A stretch of 64,000 nt of DNA, from positions 588,428-652,427 of the forward strand of contig JAKZHN010000011.1 of NCBI GenBank assembly GCA_037179335.1. The letters are read 5' to 3'. Made by a program: the position numbers and the translations under genes. This DNA comes from Cyclaneusma minus. Lineage: Eukaryota > Ascomycota > Leotiomycetes > Marthamycetales > Marthamycetaceae. The notes under the pieces were generated by a model. It worked only from the letters and a program-made list of their open reading frames with translations, made no database searches and was not told the DNA's origin. Positions 23,171 to 36,379 of the stretch are shown here, piece by piece; within the stretch, counting starts at the first letter, position 1; the number at the start of each line of letters is the position of its first letter.

Positions 23171-25339
23171 TTTATTAGCAATAATAATAATAAATTTAAT
23201 TTAGGAATTTTTATTTTAATTAATAATAAAGCTGTTATTAGCAAATGCAAAAATTTTAATTTTGAGCAATTTGAATTTAATATATATATATTGTTTTAAA
23301 ATTATTTATATATTATTATAAAGCTTAATTACTAAATTTAATATTGTTTAATATAGAATTTAATTGCTTTTGGGCTATTATAAATAAAGCATAGTAATAT
23401 TTAGGCTATATAATTATACTAATATAAATTTTACAGGCTTTATATTTTATATAATTTTGCTTTATGATAAAAAAATAAAATTAATTAGCTTTAAATTTTT
23501 GCTTTATTCTTTAAATTATAAATTTATAAATTTATTTTTATTTTTAAAACAAATACAGCTATTAAATATAAGGAAATAATTTATAATAATGTTTTTAAGC
23601 TTAGCATTAAATTCTGCTTTATAACTTTTTTGTTTTTCAAATTTGCTTATATTAAATTATATAGCTAAAAGGTATTATTTACTTCTATATTTATAATTGT
23701 AAAAACGTTTTTAATTTTGCTAATAAAAAGGCATAAATTATAAATAATTAATTTTAAAAATAAATAATTAATATAATGCTTAATATATATAATTCACCAA
23801 TATAATCCAGCTTTAGCCAGGCTACATAAAGGTTTTAAATTTTAAATTAAAATGCCAAATAAATATTTCTTTTTAATTTTTTTAAATAAATTATAAAATA
23901 CCAGTGTTTTTAATTTATTTTTCAATTGTAAATATATTTAAATAATATTTCTAGCTTATAATTTTGTAATAATTTTATATTGCCGTTTTTTTAAACCAAA
24001 AAATAAAGCTATATAAATAATAAGTTTTTGGCTGCAATATTGAATTATAGGTAGTTAAATTAAAATATGCTTTTTTAAAAAAAATTAAAAGTTTATAAAT
24101 AATTATTTTTAATTTTTTATAAAAAGCAAATATTGCCTTTTTTTTCTTATTAGTTAAATTTTAAAAATCTATATATTTTTGGTATATATAATAGAATTAT
24201 AGGAAATAAATTTAAAATTCCTAATTGCAATTAAAATATTAATGTTAATAGCATTTAATATTTTAAATAACAAATTAATTAATTTTTTTAACTTTAAATT
24301 TATTTGCAAAAGAAAAGTTTGCTGTTTTTTTTAGCAATTAAATATATTGCAAATCTTTTTTTTTGGAATAAAAAAACATTTTTATTTTATTGAAGCTATT
24401 ATTAATAAATTTAGTAATATTTCCTTGGTTTTTCTTGGCTCTTTAAAAAAGGATTGCTTTTTTTAAGCTTTGTTTTATAGCAAAAAAAGGGATATTCAAT
24501 TGTATATTTGAAGTTTTTCTTAGGCCTTCCAAATACCGCTTTTGGTGTTTTTGAAAATATGCCGGAAACCGGGTCCTTTTGCGTTTTATTTAACTGCTTT
24601 TTTAAAAGCTGGATATTAGGTTTTGGAATAGTGCTTTTAAAATCAAATAAAGGAAAATTAAATAAGATTTTCTTTTCTTGGACATTATTATTTTTGTATT
24701 ATATAGCTTAATAAAAATGGCTTTAAAGTTTTTTAGGCCTATAGGCATTTAACAAATATAGGTTTAATTGTTAATTTTCAATAAATTATAAACACCTTGC
24801 TAATCTAGTTTTTTTATATATATTTGGATTTAAAACCTAAATAATAAATTTACAATTGCTAAAATATTTGGTTTATTTTACAAGCTTATAGCATTAATTA
24901 TAATCCTTTTTAATTATAATTTCCTAAATTTTTGACTATATTTTTAAACGGCCCTAGTGTTTTTATATATATTAAAAAAGGGTGGTAATTTTTTAGCCAT
25001 TTTTGAATATATTTTAAATATCAAAAAAATAGAAATCAATTTATTAAATTTAGCTATATTATTTATAGCTTTTATAGCTATTTGCAAAATAAATTTAATT
25101 GGTTTTTTAGGTATTTCCTTAATTAAAATATTAAAAGCTTTTTTTAAAAAAATATAATATTTTTTTACTTTTTCTATATCATAATAGGCTTTTATTAATA
25201 TTTTATTATATCAAATATTATAAAATTTATCATTTTGCTTAAAGAGATTATTAGCAATTTTTATATTAGCGCTATACCAAATAATATTTAAAAGGCTTTA
25301 ATATATATAAAACCAATATTGCTAAATGGTTTTTTAAAT

Positions 25340-25440
25340 GGTTTTTACTAATATATTAATAGCCAAATTATATAATTTAAAAAATTGGCATATTATAAAT
25401 TTGATAGCATTATTTATTATATAAAAAGCCTTTTACCCGC
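25340..25440 (-). pseudogene. Integrase-like vestige of retroelement 1
   Basis: Read on the minus strand, this stretch gives GGKAFYIINNAIKFI. The aligned position of retroelement 2 gives GKKALYIINNAIEFI. Both resemble the K-x-LHVVDEATKF-type start of fungal retroelement integrase cores after RIP (D to N, V to I). Stops interrupt both sides. Motif assignment is from memory of the family and is tentative. Confidence 0.4.
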
Positions 25441-28400
25441 CAATATAAATTATATTTACTATAATTAAATAATTAAAATAGAAATTTACTTTAATTTAAA
25501 TTTTAAATTTACCAAATGGCTTTTTATAAAGCTAATATTCTTTGCAAAATTCAATTAGGTTTTTTTTTAAAAAAAAACTTAAATGGTAGTTTATATATTT
25601 TAAAATAATATAAAACTTTTTAATAATAAAATGACCAAAATTATAATAAATCCTTTTAAATTATAATTTAATTAAATAATTCCAACCCCTTTTAATAATT
25701 GGTTTAGGCTTTATAAAAAATCAGAAATAATTAAAGTTTTATTAATTGGCTAGCAAATATATTTTTAAATTATAATATTATTTATATTATTAAACTTAAT
25801 ATATAGTCTATTTATAGTTTGCAAATATATTTAAGCTAATATATTGCTTTAATAAATATAGAATTTAATTATTTTAAATAAAAATAAAATCAATACTATT
25901 TTTAATTTTTTTAAGTTCTTTTCTTTAAAAATAATATAGGCTTTTCCAGATTTTAAAATATTAAGCTATAATTTAGGCATATATTTAAATAAAGCTTTAA
26001 ATTATAAATTCCCAATTATAAATATCTTAGCCGTATTAACATTAAGGAAAAGTTTATAAAATATTTTAGTTGCATAGCAATTAGTTAAAATAAATAAATA
26101 TATATATATATATTTTAAAAACAATATATACTATTTTGGCTAATCCTGGTTAATATAGGTATATGTAATAGCGTTATCTACCAATATATTTATAATATAC
26201 TAAGCATTGTTTTTATATGCTAAATATAAAAAATAGGGAATTCCTTTTTTTTTAAATTCAAATTTATTATTTTTCAAATTGTTAAAATAAATTATTCTAA
26301 CTATATAATCGTTTTTATTCTTGGCATTCTTATTTTTTTTAATATTTAAAATAAAAATTTTAAAATCAAAATTGCTAAAAGGACGGTTAATTTTATTTTA
26401 ATGCTTTTGCTATTTTTTTCTAGCTCTAGTTTATTTTTTTAATATACATTTTTAGGATTTATAGCTAAGCTTGGATTTTTTTTTAAATATTATAGCCTTT
26501 TAAAAAATTGGAAAATTTGAAAAACGGTTTGAATTAATATTTTTAAAATCTGCTAATATAATTATTATCTTTATTATTAATTCTATTATATTTATTGCCA
26601 ATTTAATAGCTTTTATTTAAAATGGCTTGCTTTATTTGAAATAATATATATATATATTTTCTTTAATTTTTTAAAAATAGTAGCGTTCTTATTTAGGGCA
26701 TTTTTAGCTTTTAAAATATTATAAATTGCCAATTAAAGGCGGTGTCGTATATTAAGCTATTTATAATATATATTTTTTATCCTTTGCTAAATTTTGTATA
26801 TTTTTCTAAAAAGCATTTTTAATTATTTGAATTTTAACTTTTTAATATTTTCCATAATTAATTTTTTAAATAATATAATTCACTATAAATTAAAGTATTT
26901 TTGCCTGCAAATCACGGTTTTAAAATAATTTTTAATAGCATTTATTTGATTTACCATTTTTATATTATTGCTTATAATATGTTTCTAACAATAAATTATA
27001 GCATTGCTAATTAATACTATAATTAAAAATGCTTAAAAAATATTAGTTTCAAATTTTTAATTTATTATAATAATTTAAAAAAATATTAAATTTAAAGCTA
27101 AATATCTTTTATATATTTTTGCTGTATTTAAATAAAATATTTTGGCCGTAAACTTTTATTAATTTACTACATTTTTTAAAGATTTTAGTTTTTACAAATA
27201 TATTATATTTTAAGAAATTGGTGGCTAAATTATAGTATATTATAGGCTTTTTTAAAAAGGCAAATTGCTTTTAAATTTAAGCTTTTAATGCAATTCTTTT
27301 TTTACAAAAAAGGCTTTTAAATGCTTTTAAATTAAATTTTGCAAATTTCATAGCTTTGGCTAATAACATTAAATCTTTAAAAATATTTAAATTTGCGCCA
27401 ATTTTATTTAATTATTTTTATTGCTATTATTTTAAGCAATTTAATATTTATAGGGCTATTTTATTTATTTAAATTTAGATTTCTTTTTTTATTTATTTAG
27501 ATTTTTTAAATTTTGTAAAAGTTTAATACAAAATGGTTTTAAATAAATTTTTAGCTATATAAATATTATAAAAATTAAAAAATATATAAAAATTTATTTA
27601 AGCTTTAATATTTGCCAGCTTAAAAATTAACAAAGTCCAGTTTTTAAAAAACATTTTATATATGCTTTATAATTTATAATTTTTAAAGCCTTATTTTATA
27701 GAACATTCTGTATTATATAAAATAATAGAATTTAATATTTTTAAAATATAAATGTTAGGATTTTTAATATTTAATTTCTTTTAAAAATAGCGTTTTATAA
27801 GGGTTTTATTTATTTTTATTTTATTGCTATTTATATTTAGAAAATTGCCATTTGGTGAATATTTTAAAATAATAAAGCTGCTATTGGATAGTTTTGGAAA
27901 ATATTGTTTTTTGGCCAGCTTGGCCTATTTTTATAATTGCACCAAAATCAGAATTTAAAAAATAGCGAGGCTTTATGCCGGGGCTGCGCAATTGCGTAAT
28001 TGATTTAGATTTAAAAAATATAAATTTATAAAATACAAATTTGGAAAATGCAAATTTGGGATGCTTTAGACTGCAAATTTGCAGGGCGCAAAGCTGGGGC
28101 CTTAAGATTGCAAAATGGAAAAGAATTTTATTGGAAATAAAAATGGTGGGTGATTGTTTATTATTTAAAGTTTTTTGGATATTTAAAAAAAAGCTAAAAA
28201 AATTGGCGCGTAAATAACTAAAATTCATTTAGAGCTAAAAAATATTGCGTTTATTTGCGTAATAAATGCAAAAACTTAGCAATGGCAATTTGGTTTTGAA
28301 AATTAGCAAAGCATAGCTAATTGAATACTAAATTTAAAATATTAAAATTCCTAAGGCCGCTGGATTTTCTTTTAAATTTCAATTTAAAAACTGCCTAGAG

Positions 28401-28563
28401 CTAAATAAATAATTTAAAATATAGCTTAAAATTTAAAAGGCAGCAAAGCCTTTAAAATTTATTAGCATAAAGCTGGTTAGCATATAATAAAATTTGTAAA
28501 ACCCAGGTGTTTTTTTTATTCTTTTGCAAATCTGTTGCTTTTGGATAAGAAATAATTAATTAG

Positions 28564-28747
28564 TGTCGGAAATCTAAGGGTTCGGGGTTCTACGCGTAAA
28601 GTGGGTTTATTGGTGTATATTCGTCTATCGAGGAAAAGGAAGAAGCGCGCCAGCCAGACCTTAAGGGTCTGGCATGGGAGCTCCGTCCGGGGCTAGTCTA
28701 AGCGCTAACGCGCTAGCACGTGTCCTCACGTGCCAGCCGTCCCAACA
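28564..28747. repeat. LTR of retroelement 1 (right copy)
   Basis: 184 bp, the less RIP-damaged copy. It contains GGGTTCGGGGTTCTACGCGT, the palindromic CCAGACCTTAAGGGTCTGG and CTAACGCGCTAG. Followed by CGAAA, the target duplication. Confidence 0.92.
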
Positions 28748-28868
28748 CGAAATCCATTTTCTTTCGTTCCAGGGCTCAGGAAAAGCGGGATTGTGCTGGC
28801 AAAGCCTCGCGGCGAGTCTTCGGCGAGTTCTGGGCATGGGAAGCGAGAGGTAATGGACGCTGTAAGGC

Positions 28869-29060
28869 CCTCATATAGCTTGAGTGGGTGAAGAACTACG
28901 AGGAGGAGTGTTGAATGTACCTAAGTAAGGGAATTGAAGCAAGCAAAGAACATGCCTCACTATGCAGCTCCCATGGCATGTCACATGATCGAGCGGCTCT
29001 CCGGATGGAAGAAATTGTATAAAAGGGTCTTTCCTGCTGTAACATTCTAGATCTTCAAGC
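28869..29060. promoter_or_regulatory. Array module 7: divergent TATA / E-box promoter
   Basis: Decayed leftward box CCTCATATAGC (28869-28879), E-box TGTCACATGATC (core 28982-28987, farther from the left box than usual), rightward TATA TTGTATAAAAG (29015-29025) and CTAGATCTTCAAGC (29047-29060). Confidence 0.5.
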
Positions 29061-29507
29061 AAGAAAACTGCGCCACCGAATTGTATCTTTGAATCCGTAA
29101 TCTATTGTGAGGTTTCCAGAAATCACCACTATCGACTACAATCGCATTGGTTTTTGCATATCCGGAAATTGAAATTTTAGCCAAGCAAGACTTTAGCTGT
29201 GGAGCTCGCAGGTAGACTGCTGTGGACACAAAAAGGTGGACGGTGGCAGGGACTCGTGGCAGTGTCATGATAATCGACGACATAATTCAAGGCCGACAGC
29301 AGCATATTTGAACGACAGCAGTGACAATTGACCACTCAGCAGGCTGATGAACAAGAACCTGTCTAAGCGACTTGGGGAACTACTGGGTCCGAACTTCAGG
29401 TTTCGAAAAAACTCAGTCTACCTGCTTCGGGATTTCTTGCCAAGCCATCGGTCTCTTTCTCGCCTTGGAATGGATTTGGGAAGCGAAAAATGTGGAAAGC
29501 TTGGGGT

Positions 29508-29632
29508 CTTTAAATACCCCTGCCATTGTCAATTCCATCACCCTGGCTTGATCACGTGTGCGCAGAAATCTGCCTCATCTCCCCAGTTCTTCTTCTACTT
29601 CTTCGGATCTCCACTCATATCAGGTATAAAAG
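29508..29632. promoter_or_regulatory. Array module 8: divergent TATA / E-box promoter
   Basis: Leftward TATA CTTTAAATACCCC (29508-29520; GGGGTATTTAAAG on the minus strand), E-box GATCACGTGTG (core 29553-29558), rightward TATA GGTATAAAAG (29623-29632). The minus-strand flank has TTTTTCGCTTCCC. Confidence 0.6.
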
Positions 29633-30180
29633 TGTCCCACGCACTCCAGGATTCTTGGGATGTAAGGAAAAGAAACTTACGCTCAACACCCCATCGATGG
29701 CGACCGCCAGGAACGATAATCTGAAAATTGCACCAAGAAATTGCCCGTGGAGCTATTTTACCAGTGGCTTGCTAAATTGGAGACATAGCGTACTGAATTC
29801 TGGGACGATGCTCAGAAACATTACACGTATGGGAGTAAACAGAAATGGGATGAGCTACAGCAACTTCGGGTTCGGCGGCAGCGGCCAAGAGCAACAAAAT
29901 CACGGTATCCCCAACAGTACAGGTCCCATGCAGCAGCAGGAATTCATCAACAGGGTCTGGGTGACTTTACATGCGGAAATAGTTAGACAAACGACATGAG
30001 CAGACTGCTGTTTCTACCGCTTCAAAAACACTATCCCGTACTGCTTTCTGCCCTGCGACTTTTGCGTTGGTTGCAAAGCTTGAACTTGTTTGTAATAATG
30101 TCGTGCTGCTCCACATCAACAGTTGAGCTGCGAGCACCTTGCTTCAAACCATGAGATGGAATTAAGGAGGTTGGAGGAGT

Positions 30181-30294
30181 TTAAATACCTTTCGTGTTTG
30201 AAATTTCACTGCCTGATCACGTGAGCGCAGAAAATTGTCTCACCCCCATGATCTTCCTCTGGTTCTCTGGATCCACAATTTGTAGGTATAAAAT
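30181..30294. promoter_or_regulatory. Array module 9: divergent TATA / E-box promoter
   Basis: Leftward TATA TTTAAATACC (30181-30190), E-box GATCACGTGAGCGCAGAAA (core 30219-30224), which shares its downstream bases with module 8, and rightward TATA GGTATAAAAT (30285-30294). Confidence 0.6.
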
Positions 30295-30606
30295 CATGTC
30301 TTGTGCTTTATGTTTGAGGTCTTCAACCAGACAATTGGCTACAAGACTCCGAAATCTACCTACAGTCAACAGAAGGGAAAACGACACAAGTGAGAAGCTT
30401 ACGTATCCGGGAGCAAACCGATGTGTAGAAGCAACCGGCAGAAGCTTTGTACCCAATGACAGGTTCAAAGACAGACAGCAGCAGCACCTTCTCGAGCACC
30501 GAGACCTTTCACACCAAGGATTTCATTGCTATGCCACAGCAGACATTCATCAATGGCAGCTGGGTGTTTTCATCGACACCCAGGTGGACGACATAAGGAG
30601 ACTGCT

Positions 30607-30810
30607 TGTCGAACCGTCAAGGTTCGGGGTTCTACGCGTGTAGGGGTGTCATTCACTGGTGTTGTATTCGTCTAAGGAGGGAAGGGGAAAGGCGCGCTGC
30701 CAGACTTTAAGGGTCTGGCAACGCTCCCCGACCGCGCTAGCTAGCACCAGTGTTAAGCGCTGATTGGCACGTGGCACTCACGTGCTTCAATCGTCCCAGC
30801 TATTCCAATA
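30607..30810. repeat. LTR of retroelement 2 (left copy)
   Basis: 204 bp and GC-rich compared with the interior, so little RIPed apart from its last ~20 bp (TATTCCAATA for TGTCCCAACA). Preceded by CTGCT. Confidence 0.92.
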
Positions 30811-32180
30811 CTGGGAAATCTTTTTTTATAATGCTTACCCATTATAATCTATAGCTAGCTAATTTATTCTTCAATTCTTAACCTTCTCCTTTTTTCTACG
30901 GTCCATCTATTTTTGCATTTTAATTTTAAGGGTATTTAAATTAATAAACTTTTTAAAAGCTTTATTGCAGTCAATTTTAATTATAGTATTAACTAAATTA
31001 TTATAACCGTTAGTTTAGTGTATATTTTGGATTTTCTTAAATTTATAGCTTTTTTAAAAATATAATATATTTACTATTAATTTTTTTTCTATTATTATTC
31101 CTAGCTTAATTAGGCAATTATACGAATTAAATAAATTTATACAAATTACCATTGGGGCTAAAAAAAATTAAATTGCTTTAAAATTTTAAATAAAATGGTA
31201 TTTATAACTATAGCTATATTTATAGCTTATATAGCTATTAAACTTTTATTTGCTAGTATATTTCTAATTACTTTTTTAAATTTAATCAAGCTTTAATAAA
31301 CCAAATTTCCAGTAATTTAAAAAATATAGCTTTATTTTTTATTTTTTTTATTTGCAATAATAATACAATAGTTAATTTAAAAGCTTTTATTTTAATTATT
31401 AATAAAGCTTTAATTTCTAAAAGCGAAAATTTTAATTTTGGATAAATTTAATTTAATATATAATAGGCTATATTTCAATTTTTTTAAATATTATTTTTAA
31501 ATATTATTTAATATTCTTGTTTTATTTTTAAACTGCTATAAATAATTTATAATTGGTTGTTAATTAAATAATTATAGCTGTATAAGCACCACGGGCCTTA
31601 GATTTTATATAACTATATTTTATAATAAAAGAATTGAAATTTATATTTTTGTTTTGTTTTTTTTTTGCTTTTTTGGACGAAGGTATATAAAGCTATTTTT
31701 ATTTAAATTTAAAATATAGCTATTAAATAAAAGAAAATAATTCATAATTATTTTCTTTCTAAATTTAATATTAAAATTAATTTTATATAATTTAAATTTT
31801 TTAAATTTAGCCTATATAGCATTGTATAGCTGGAAAATATTATTAATTTGTATTTTTTTTTAATTTTGCTAAAAGGCAAATATAAATTATAAATAAATAT
31901 TTTTCAAAATAATTAAATAAAATAGTGCTTAATATAAGTTATTTACCAATATAGCCCAGCTTTTGCCAATTTATAAAATGGCTTTAAAATCTGGATTAAA
32001 ATTTTTGAAGAATATTTGTTTTTAACTTTTTTAACTAGGCTATAATATATATTTTTCCTTATTTTATTTTTAAATTAAAAATATACTTGGATAATATTTC
32101 TAATTTAGAATTCAGCTATTATTTTGTATTTTTTTTTTCATTCGATTTAAAACAATAGCGCAATATAAATAATTAATTTT

Positions 32181-32385
32181 TTAAACCAGTGCTCCCTGCA
32201 ATGGTGGTCCGTGCACCGCTAGCGCCAAGGCTGGGAATAGCTTCAATTATTCTCATGCTAGCGCTAGCGATTTGTTTTTCCTTAAATATAATATAATGTA
32301 TATTGTAATATTTACTTTTATTAAAGCTTTTGCATATATAACCCTATATTTTACCTTTTACTTATTTGTAAATAAAACCAATACT
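32181..32385. repeat. LTR of element B (left copy)
   Basis: 205 bp, partner of 46573-46777. Starts TTAAACCAGTGCT and ends CCAATACT; the core GTGCACCGCTAGCGCC is unmutated. Confidence 0.75.
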
Positions 32386-32740
32386 AATTAGCGTTTTTCT
32401 AAATGCAAATAAGCAAGGTTTTTTCCCAAAAAAAAAACAATTTCGCGGTATTAAATTATTGCGCTAATTAGGAAAATTGCGCAGCCTTTGGCGCCGAATC
32501 TTTTAGGCTTTTCTTAGCTTTTATTCCCTTAGTTTTTAATTTAGTTTTAGCTTTTAATTTAATTTAAAAATTTAAAACTATTTAAAACTGCGTTTATTAT
32601 AGCCATTTAATACATTTAAAAACTTTGCAATTTTAAAACTATAGATCTTTTAAGCCATTATTTTTTGCGCACTCTCCCAATTTAAATGCACAGCTCCACC
32701 ATTTCTTTTCCTTGAACGATTAGCTTTGCCCTTAAGAAAT

Positions 32741-32974
32741 CGACTTCTCCGCCCTCCGCCAAGCCTAGCGCAATTTGCCAACCTTTTGCGCAATATTTTC
32801 ATACTTTTAAAAGCCGCCCTTCCTTAAAAACTGTACCCTTTTTTTTAAATCCGACTTCTCCGCCCTCCGCCAAGCTTAGCGCAGCCAGCCAAGATTTTGC
32901 GCAAATACCCTTTTTTATATTTTTGTGAGCCGATATCCCTTAAAACCAAAAGCTGGCAATTGATTGCCTACGGA
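32741..32974. repeat. ~111-bp tandem repeat in leader of element B
   Basis: CGACTTCTCCGCCCTCCGCC is perfectly repeated at 32741 and 32852, each followed by AAGCYTAGCGCA and TTTTGCGCAA. A third partial relative (CCTAGCGCATTACGCAAGC) occurs at 45479 on the other side of the insertion. This stretch is less AT-rich than its surroundings. Confidence 0.75.
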
Positions 32975-35886
32975 TATTACGGGGTTAGCGGAGGTTAAAG
33001 ATAAAGACCTTAGGCAGCCATTTTTAAAGCAGCTATACCGTTCCTTTGTTTTTCTAGCTTTTTTATTAGAGCTGGAGCTATATAAAATAAAAAAACAAAG
33101 CTTTTTAAATCTTTTCTTTTTCCTTGTTAATGTTATTAATCCAATTTTTACCTATTATTTATTTGGGCTTTTGGCTTTTTTAATAGGTCTTTATAATATT
33201 TTAATAAAGGGTTTTTTTTGCCTTTTATAAACTATTATATAGCGTTAGTTTTTTTCCAAATTATTTTTGCTATTTTCTTTCTTTTTAAAGCAGTTTTTAT
33301 ATATAAATATATTTATATATTTAGCTAAAGCTTTATATTTTGCCCAGGCTTATATATTTATAATTATAGGCGTGTTTTTTATTTATTTATTTTTAGCTAA
33401 ATTTTATACCTTATTTTAAAAGCTTGTATATTTAAACTGCCCTATATTAAATTTGATTTCAAATTTCAATTCGGCCTTTTTTATTTTTTTTAGATTTGCT
33501 ATAAGCTTTATAAATCCCTTTTAAAATTAAAATGCAGCCTTTTACCTGGGTAATATAAAAAATAAAAAATCCAAGTTAAAAAATAAATTAATTGGTAACT
33601 ATTTTTACTTTATAAATAAAGCGGCTAAAATTATTTATAATATAAAATATTTAAAAACAAAGCGCTATAAATATATATTATTACTATTTTAATATAATAA
33701 TACCGTTATATATAGTTTTATTATAAAAGGATTTTATAAGCTTTTAAATAGCTTTTATAGCAATTTAAAACTTTTCCTTTATAAATTTTATAAATTCTAT
33801 ACTTTATTTTAAAGCCGCCAGAATTTTAATTTATTTTATACCTTTTTTTAAAGCTCTTTTATCCAGCTGGGAATATTAAAGGCTTTTTTAATTTAATAGC
33901 TGCAATGCAAAATTAATATTGATTTTTAAAAAGCTATAATAAGCTTTTGCTTTTAATTCTTTTTCAAACTATTAATTATTATTGCCAAGTAAAAAGAAAT
34001 TGAATATTATTTGCTAGAAATATTAAATATATAGATATTTTAGCCTTTATTCTCCCTATTAATATTTCCAGTTTTTAATTTTTCTAAATTCGCTTTATTT
34101 TTAAATTTCCTTAATTTAAAAATAAATAGCGCTTTTTTTTAAGCATTTTTCCAGCATTTATTAGCTTTAAAGGCCCTAAATATTTTAAATATACCAGATA
34201 TAAATATTATATTAAAATATGCCCAAATTTTAGAAATTTCTTTGCTAATGCTATTAATTACAATGCGAATAATAAAAAGCTTAAAAAACTTGAAAAAAAG
34301 AATTTAATAAAGGTAAATACCGCTAAAAAAAAGGCTGCGATTTTGGCTATTAAGCTGGAAAATGCTTAATTGCCGGTAAAATTATACCTAATAGCCTAAT
34401 ATATATAATATTGGTTTTTATTTATTGTTTTGAAAATGCTTTATATTTAGCTATTAATGTTTTTACTATTTCTATTATTTTAAAAAATAGAAAAATAAAT
34501 ATAGGAAAATTTATGAATTATTTTATTATAGCGCAATTTATTTAATATAATAGCTTAAATTTTATTATTTCATATAAGCTTATTTTAATAGCAGCCTTTA
34601 ATAGCTATACTTTTATATTTATTATTTAAGCTTTTCATTTCCGGCTTTAGATTTAAAATTATTAGTCTTTTTTAACTTCTATCTAGTTTTTAATTTAGAA
34701 TATTATAGTATAATTTTAAAAAAAGGCTTATTTAAAATTGTATAATATAGTAATTAATAATGCTATTAATAATTTATTTTCCTGGCTATTATAATTATAT
34801 AAAAGCTATTTAATATAAATCCCTTATATAATAAAATAATATATTGGATTTTCGGCGCATTAAAAAGCCGGCCTTTTTTATATTTAAAAAGCTTTTATTT
34901 TTTAAAATACCCAATATGGGCTTTCCAAATTTAATTGTTTTTTATAAATTTTAATTTTATATTCCAAATTTATAATTACCCTAATGGAAATAGCGGAAGC
35001 AATATTGCTATTTTTTATTTAATTAAGCAAATTCTTTTTATTTGGAAAAGCGGCATTTTTTATATTTCAATTCCGAAATTTTATATTATTTATTATTAAT
35101 CTTTTAAATAATAATAGATTTATTATTAATCTTTTAAATAATAATAGTTTTTTATATATTTTAGCAATTTAATATATTTAATGCATTTTAATAGCTTAAT
35201 AGATATAAATTTGCTAAAGGAAAAATACCGCTAAATTAGGTTAAACGTAGTATTATAAAATAGAATAATAATATAAATACCTTTATTCTATTTCCTAAAA
35301 CCATTTTTAAATAATTTTTAATTATTTGCTTGCAATTATTTAATAATTTCTTAGATTTATTGGTTTTTTATTTATTTATTAAGTTCTTTTTAAAACCATT
35401 TTCCAAATTTTGTTTTTTCAAAAAAAATAGCCTATTAATTATAATACCAAAAATTAAAAAAAAGGCGCAAAAAAGGATTATTTTAATATTTTTTAAATAT
35501 TTTCCAAAAGATTAAAGCCCTAAACCTGCTTTTTCAATAATAAATAAAACTTTTAAATATTGTTGCTTAGTAAAGCCTATTTAAATTTATGCCATTAATA
35601 TCCCAATTTTTATTTATTATATTTGCTAGGCTAAAAGAATTAAAAATTAAACGTTTTTGCTATATTAATTAGGGAAATTAATAAGGCCCTAAAATAAAAA
35701 ATAAATAAAAAATAATTTGTACATTTAAATATTATAGATATTGGGTTAAAACTTTTAATAAATAAGCCTTTTATTAGCTTTTTAAATATAGGCTTTAAAA
35801 TTATTATATTAAGCTTATAAATCCTATATTATAATAAATTTGCCCTATTTATAGCCTAATTTGAAAAACGCTAATAATATTTTGCT

Positions 35887-36066
35887 TGTCACAATACTGA
35901 CTTAGCCTTAGCCTCAGGCACCCACACGTAACCTCACGTGCCCTTAGCGCCGTAGAGCCTGGCGGCAGCCCTTATGGCTGCGCGCCAGCGCTGGAGAGCT
36001 TCCCTCTCCAGCTCACAACACAAGTTTACATTAACCCCCACCTGCGACCCTTGCCGCGCCGTGATA
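35887..36066. mobile_element. Young solo LTR, not RIP-mutated
   Basis: A 180-bp GC-rich island in extremely AT-rich DNA. It begins TGTCACAATAC and ends CGTGATA (TGTCAC matches GTGACA in inverted orientation, with one change) and is flanked by a perfect 5-bp duplication TTGCT (35882-35886, 36067-36071). No partner or internal sequence is present, so it is a solo LTR or a tiny TRIM. Contrast in composition means it arrived after its host was RIPed, or was too short to be targeted. Confidence 0.85.
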
Positions 36067-36379
36067 TTGCTAAGATTTTTAAAATTATTTTAAATTAAAT
36101 TATATTATATTTAATTAGGTATTTTATAATTTCTTTATATTATTTATTAAACGGCTTTAATTTTATATTAATTATAAACGGCTAACTAAACTTATTAAAA
36201 AAAATAGCTGTTTTTTACCCTTAATTAAGAATATTATTTTTTGTATTTTCAGGGCCAAATATTTAATTAAAATTAATATTTAATAGATATTTTACAAAAT
36301 TAAATTTAAAACCTAAAAAAATAAAAAGCTTATTATTTTTAATATATTATTTAATTAATTTAAATATAAAATAATGCTA

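Larger units (their letters stand above)
14548..28747 (-). mobile_element. LTR retroelement 1 (RIP-mutated, with nested insertion)
   Basis: A 14.2-kb element bounded by 184-bp direct repeats (14548-14731, 28564-28747) that begin TGTCGG and end CCAACA, with 5-bp target duplication CGAAA on both sides. Subtracting the nested element at 15264-23170 leaves ~6.29 kb, almost exactly the size of retroelement 2 after the same subtraction, and the internal sequences of the two correspond. The interior is extremely AT-rich, with stops in all frames and no usable ORF. A minus-strand vestige at about 25340-25440 resembles an integrase start (K-x-FYIINNA-x-KFI), so coding probably ran leftward. Superfamily not settled. 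Confidence 0.9.
28748..30606. repeat. ~0.6-kb array, segment between the two retroelements
   Basis: Normal-GC island carrying modules 7, 8 and 9 (starts 28869, 29508, 30181). CAGCAG blocks lie at 29931-29965 and ~30472-30500, plus a weaker one near 29303. Small frames here (for example 29347-29724, 29526-29999, 30194-30643) overlap promoter boxes, are not conserved between units and are not called. Confidence 0.85.

Noticed and set aside
24508..25157. Plus-strand frames of 66-67 codons in retroelement 1
   Set aside because: Low-complexity translations of AT-rich DNA, on the strand opposite the inferred coding direction.
29347..30643. Frames of 125-157 codons between the retroelements
   Set aside because: They run through TATA and E-box motifs of modules 8 and 9, and no homologous frame exists in the other units.
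32964..33230. 88-codon hydrophobic frame resembling a membrane protein
   Set aside because: It overlaps the left LTR of element C, and the same DNA recurs in the right LTR (45216-45439) without the frame. The hydrophobicity comes from T-rich codons.
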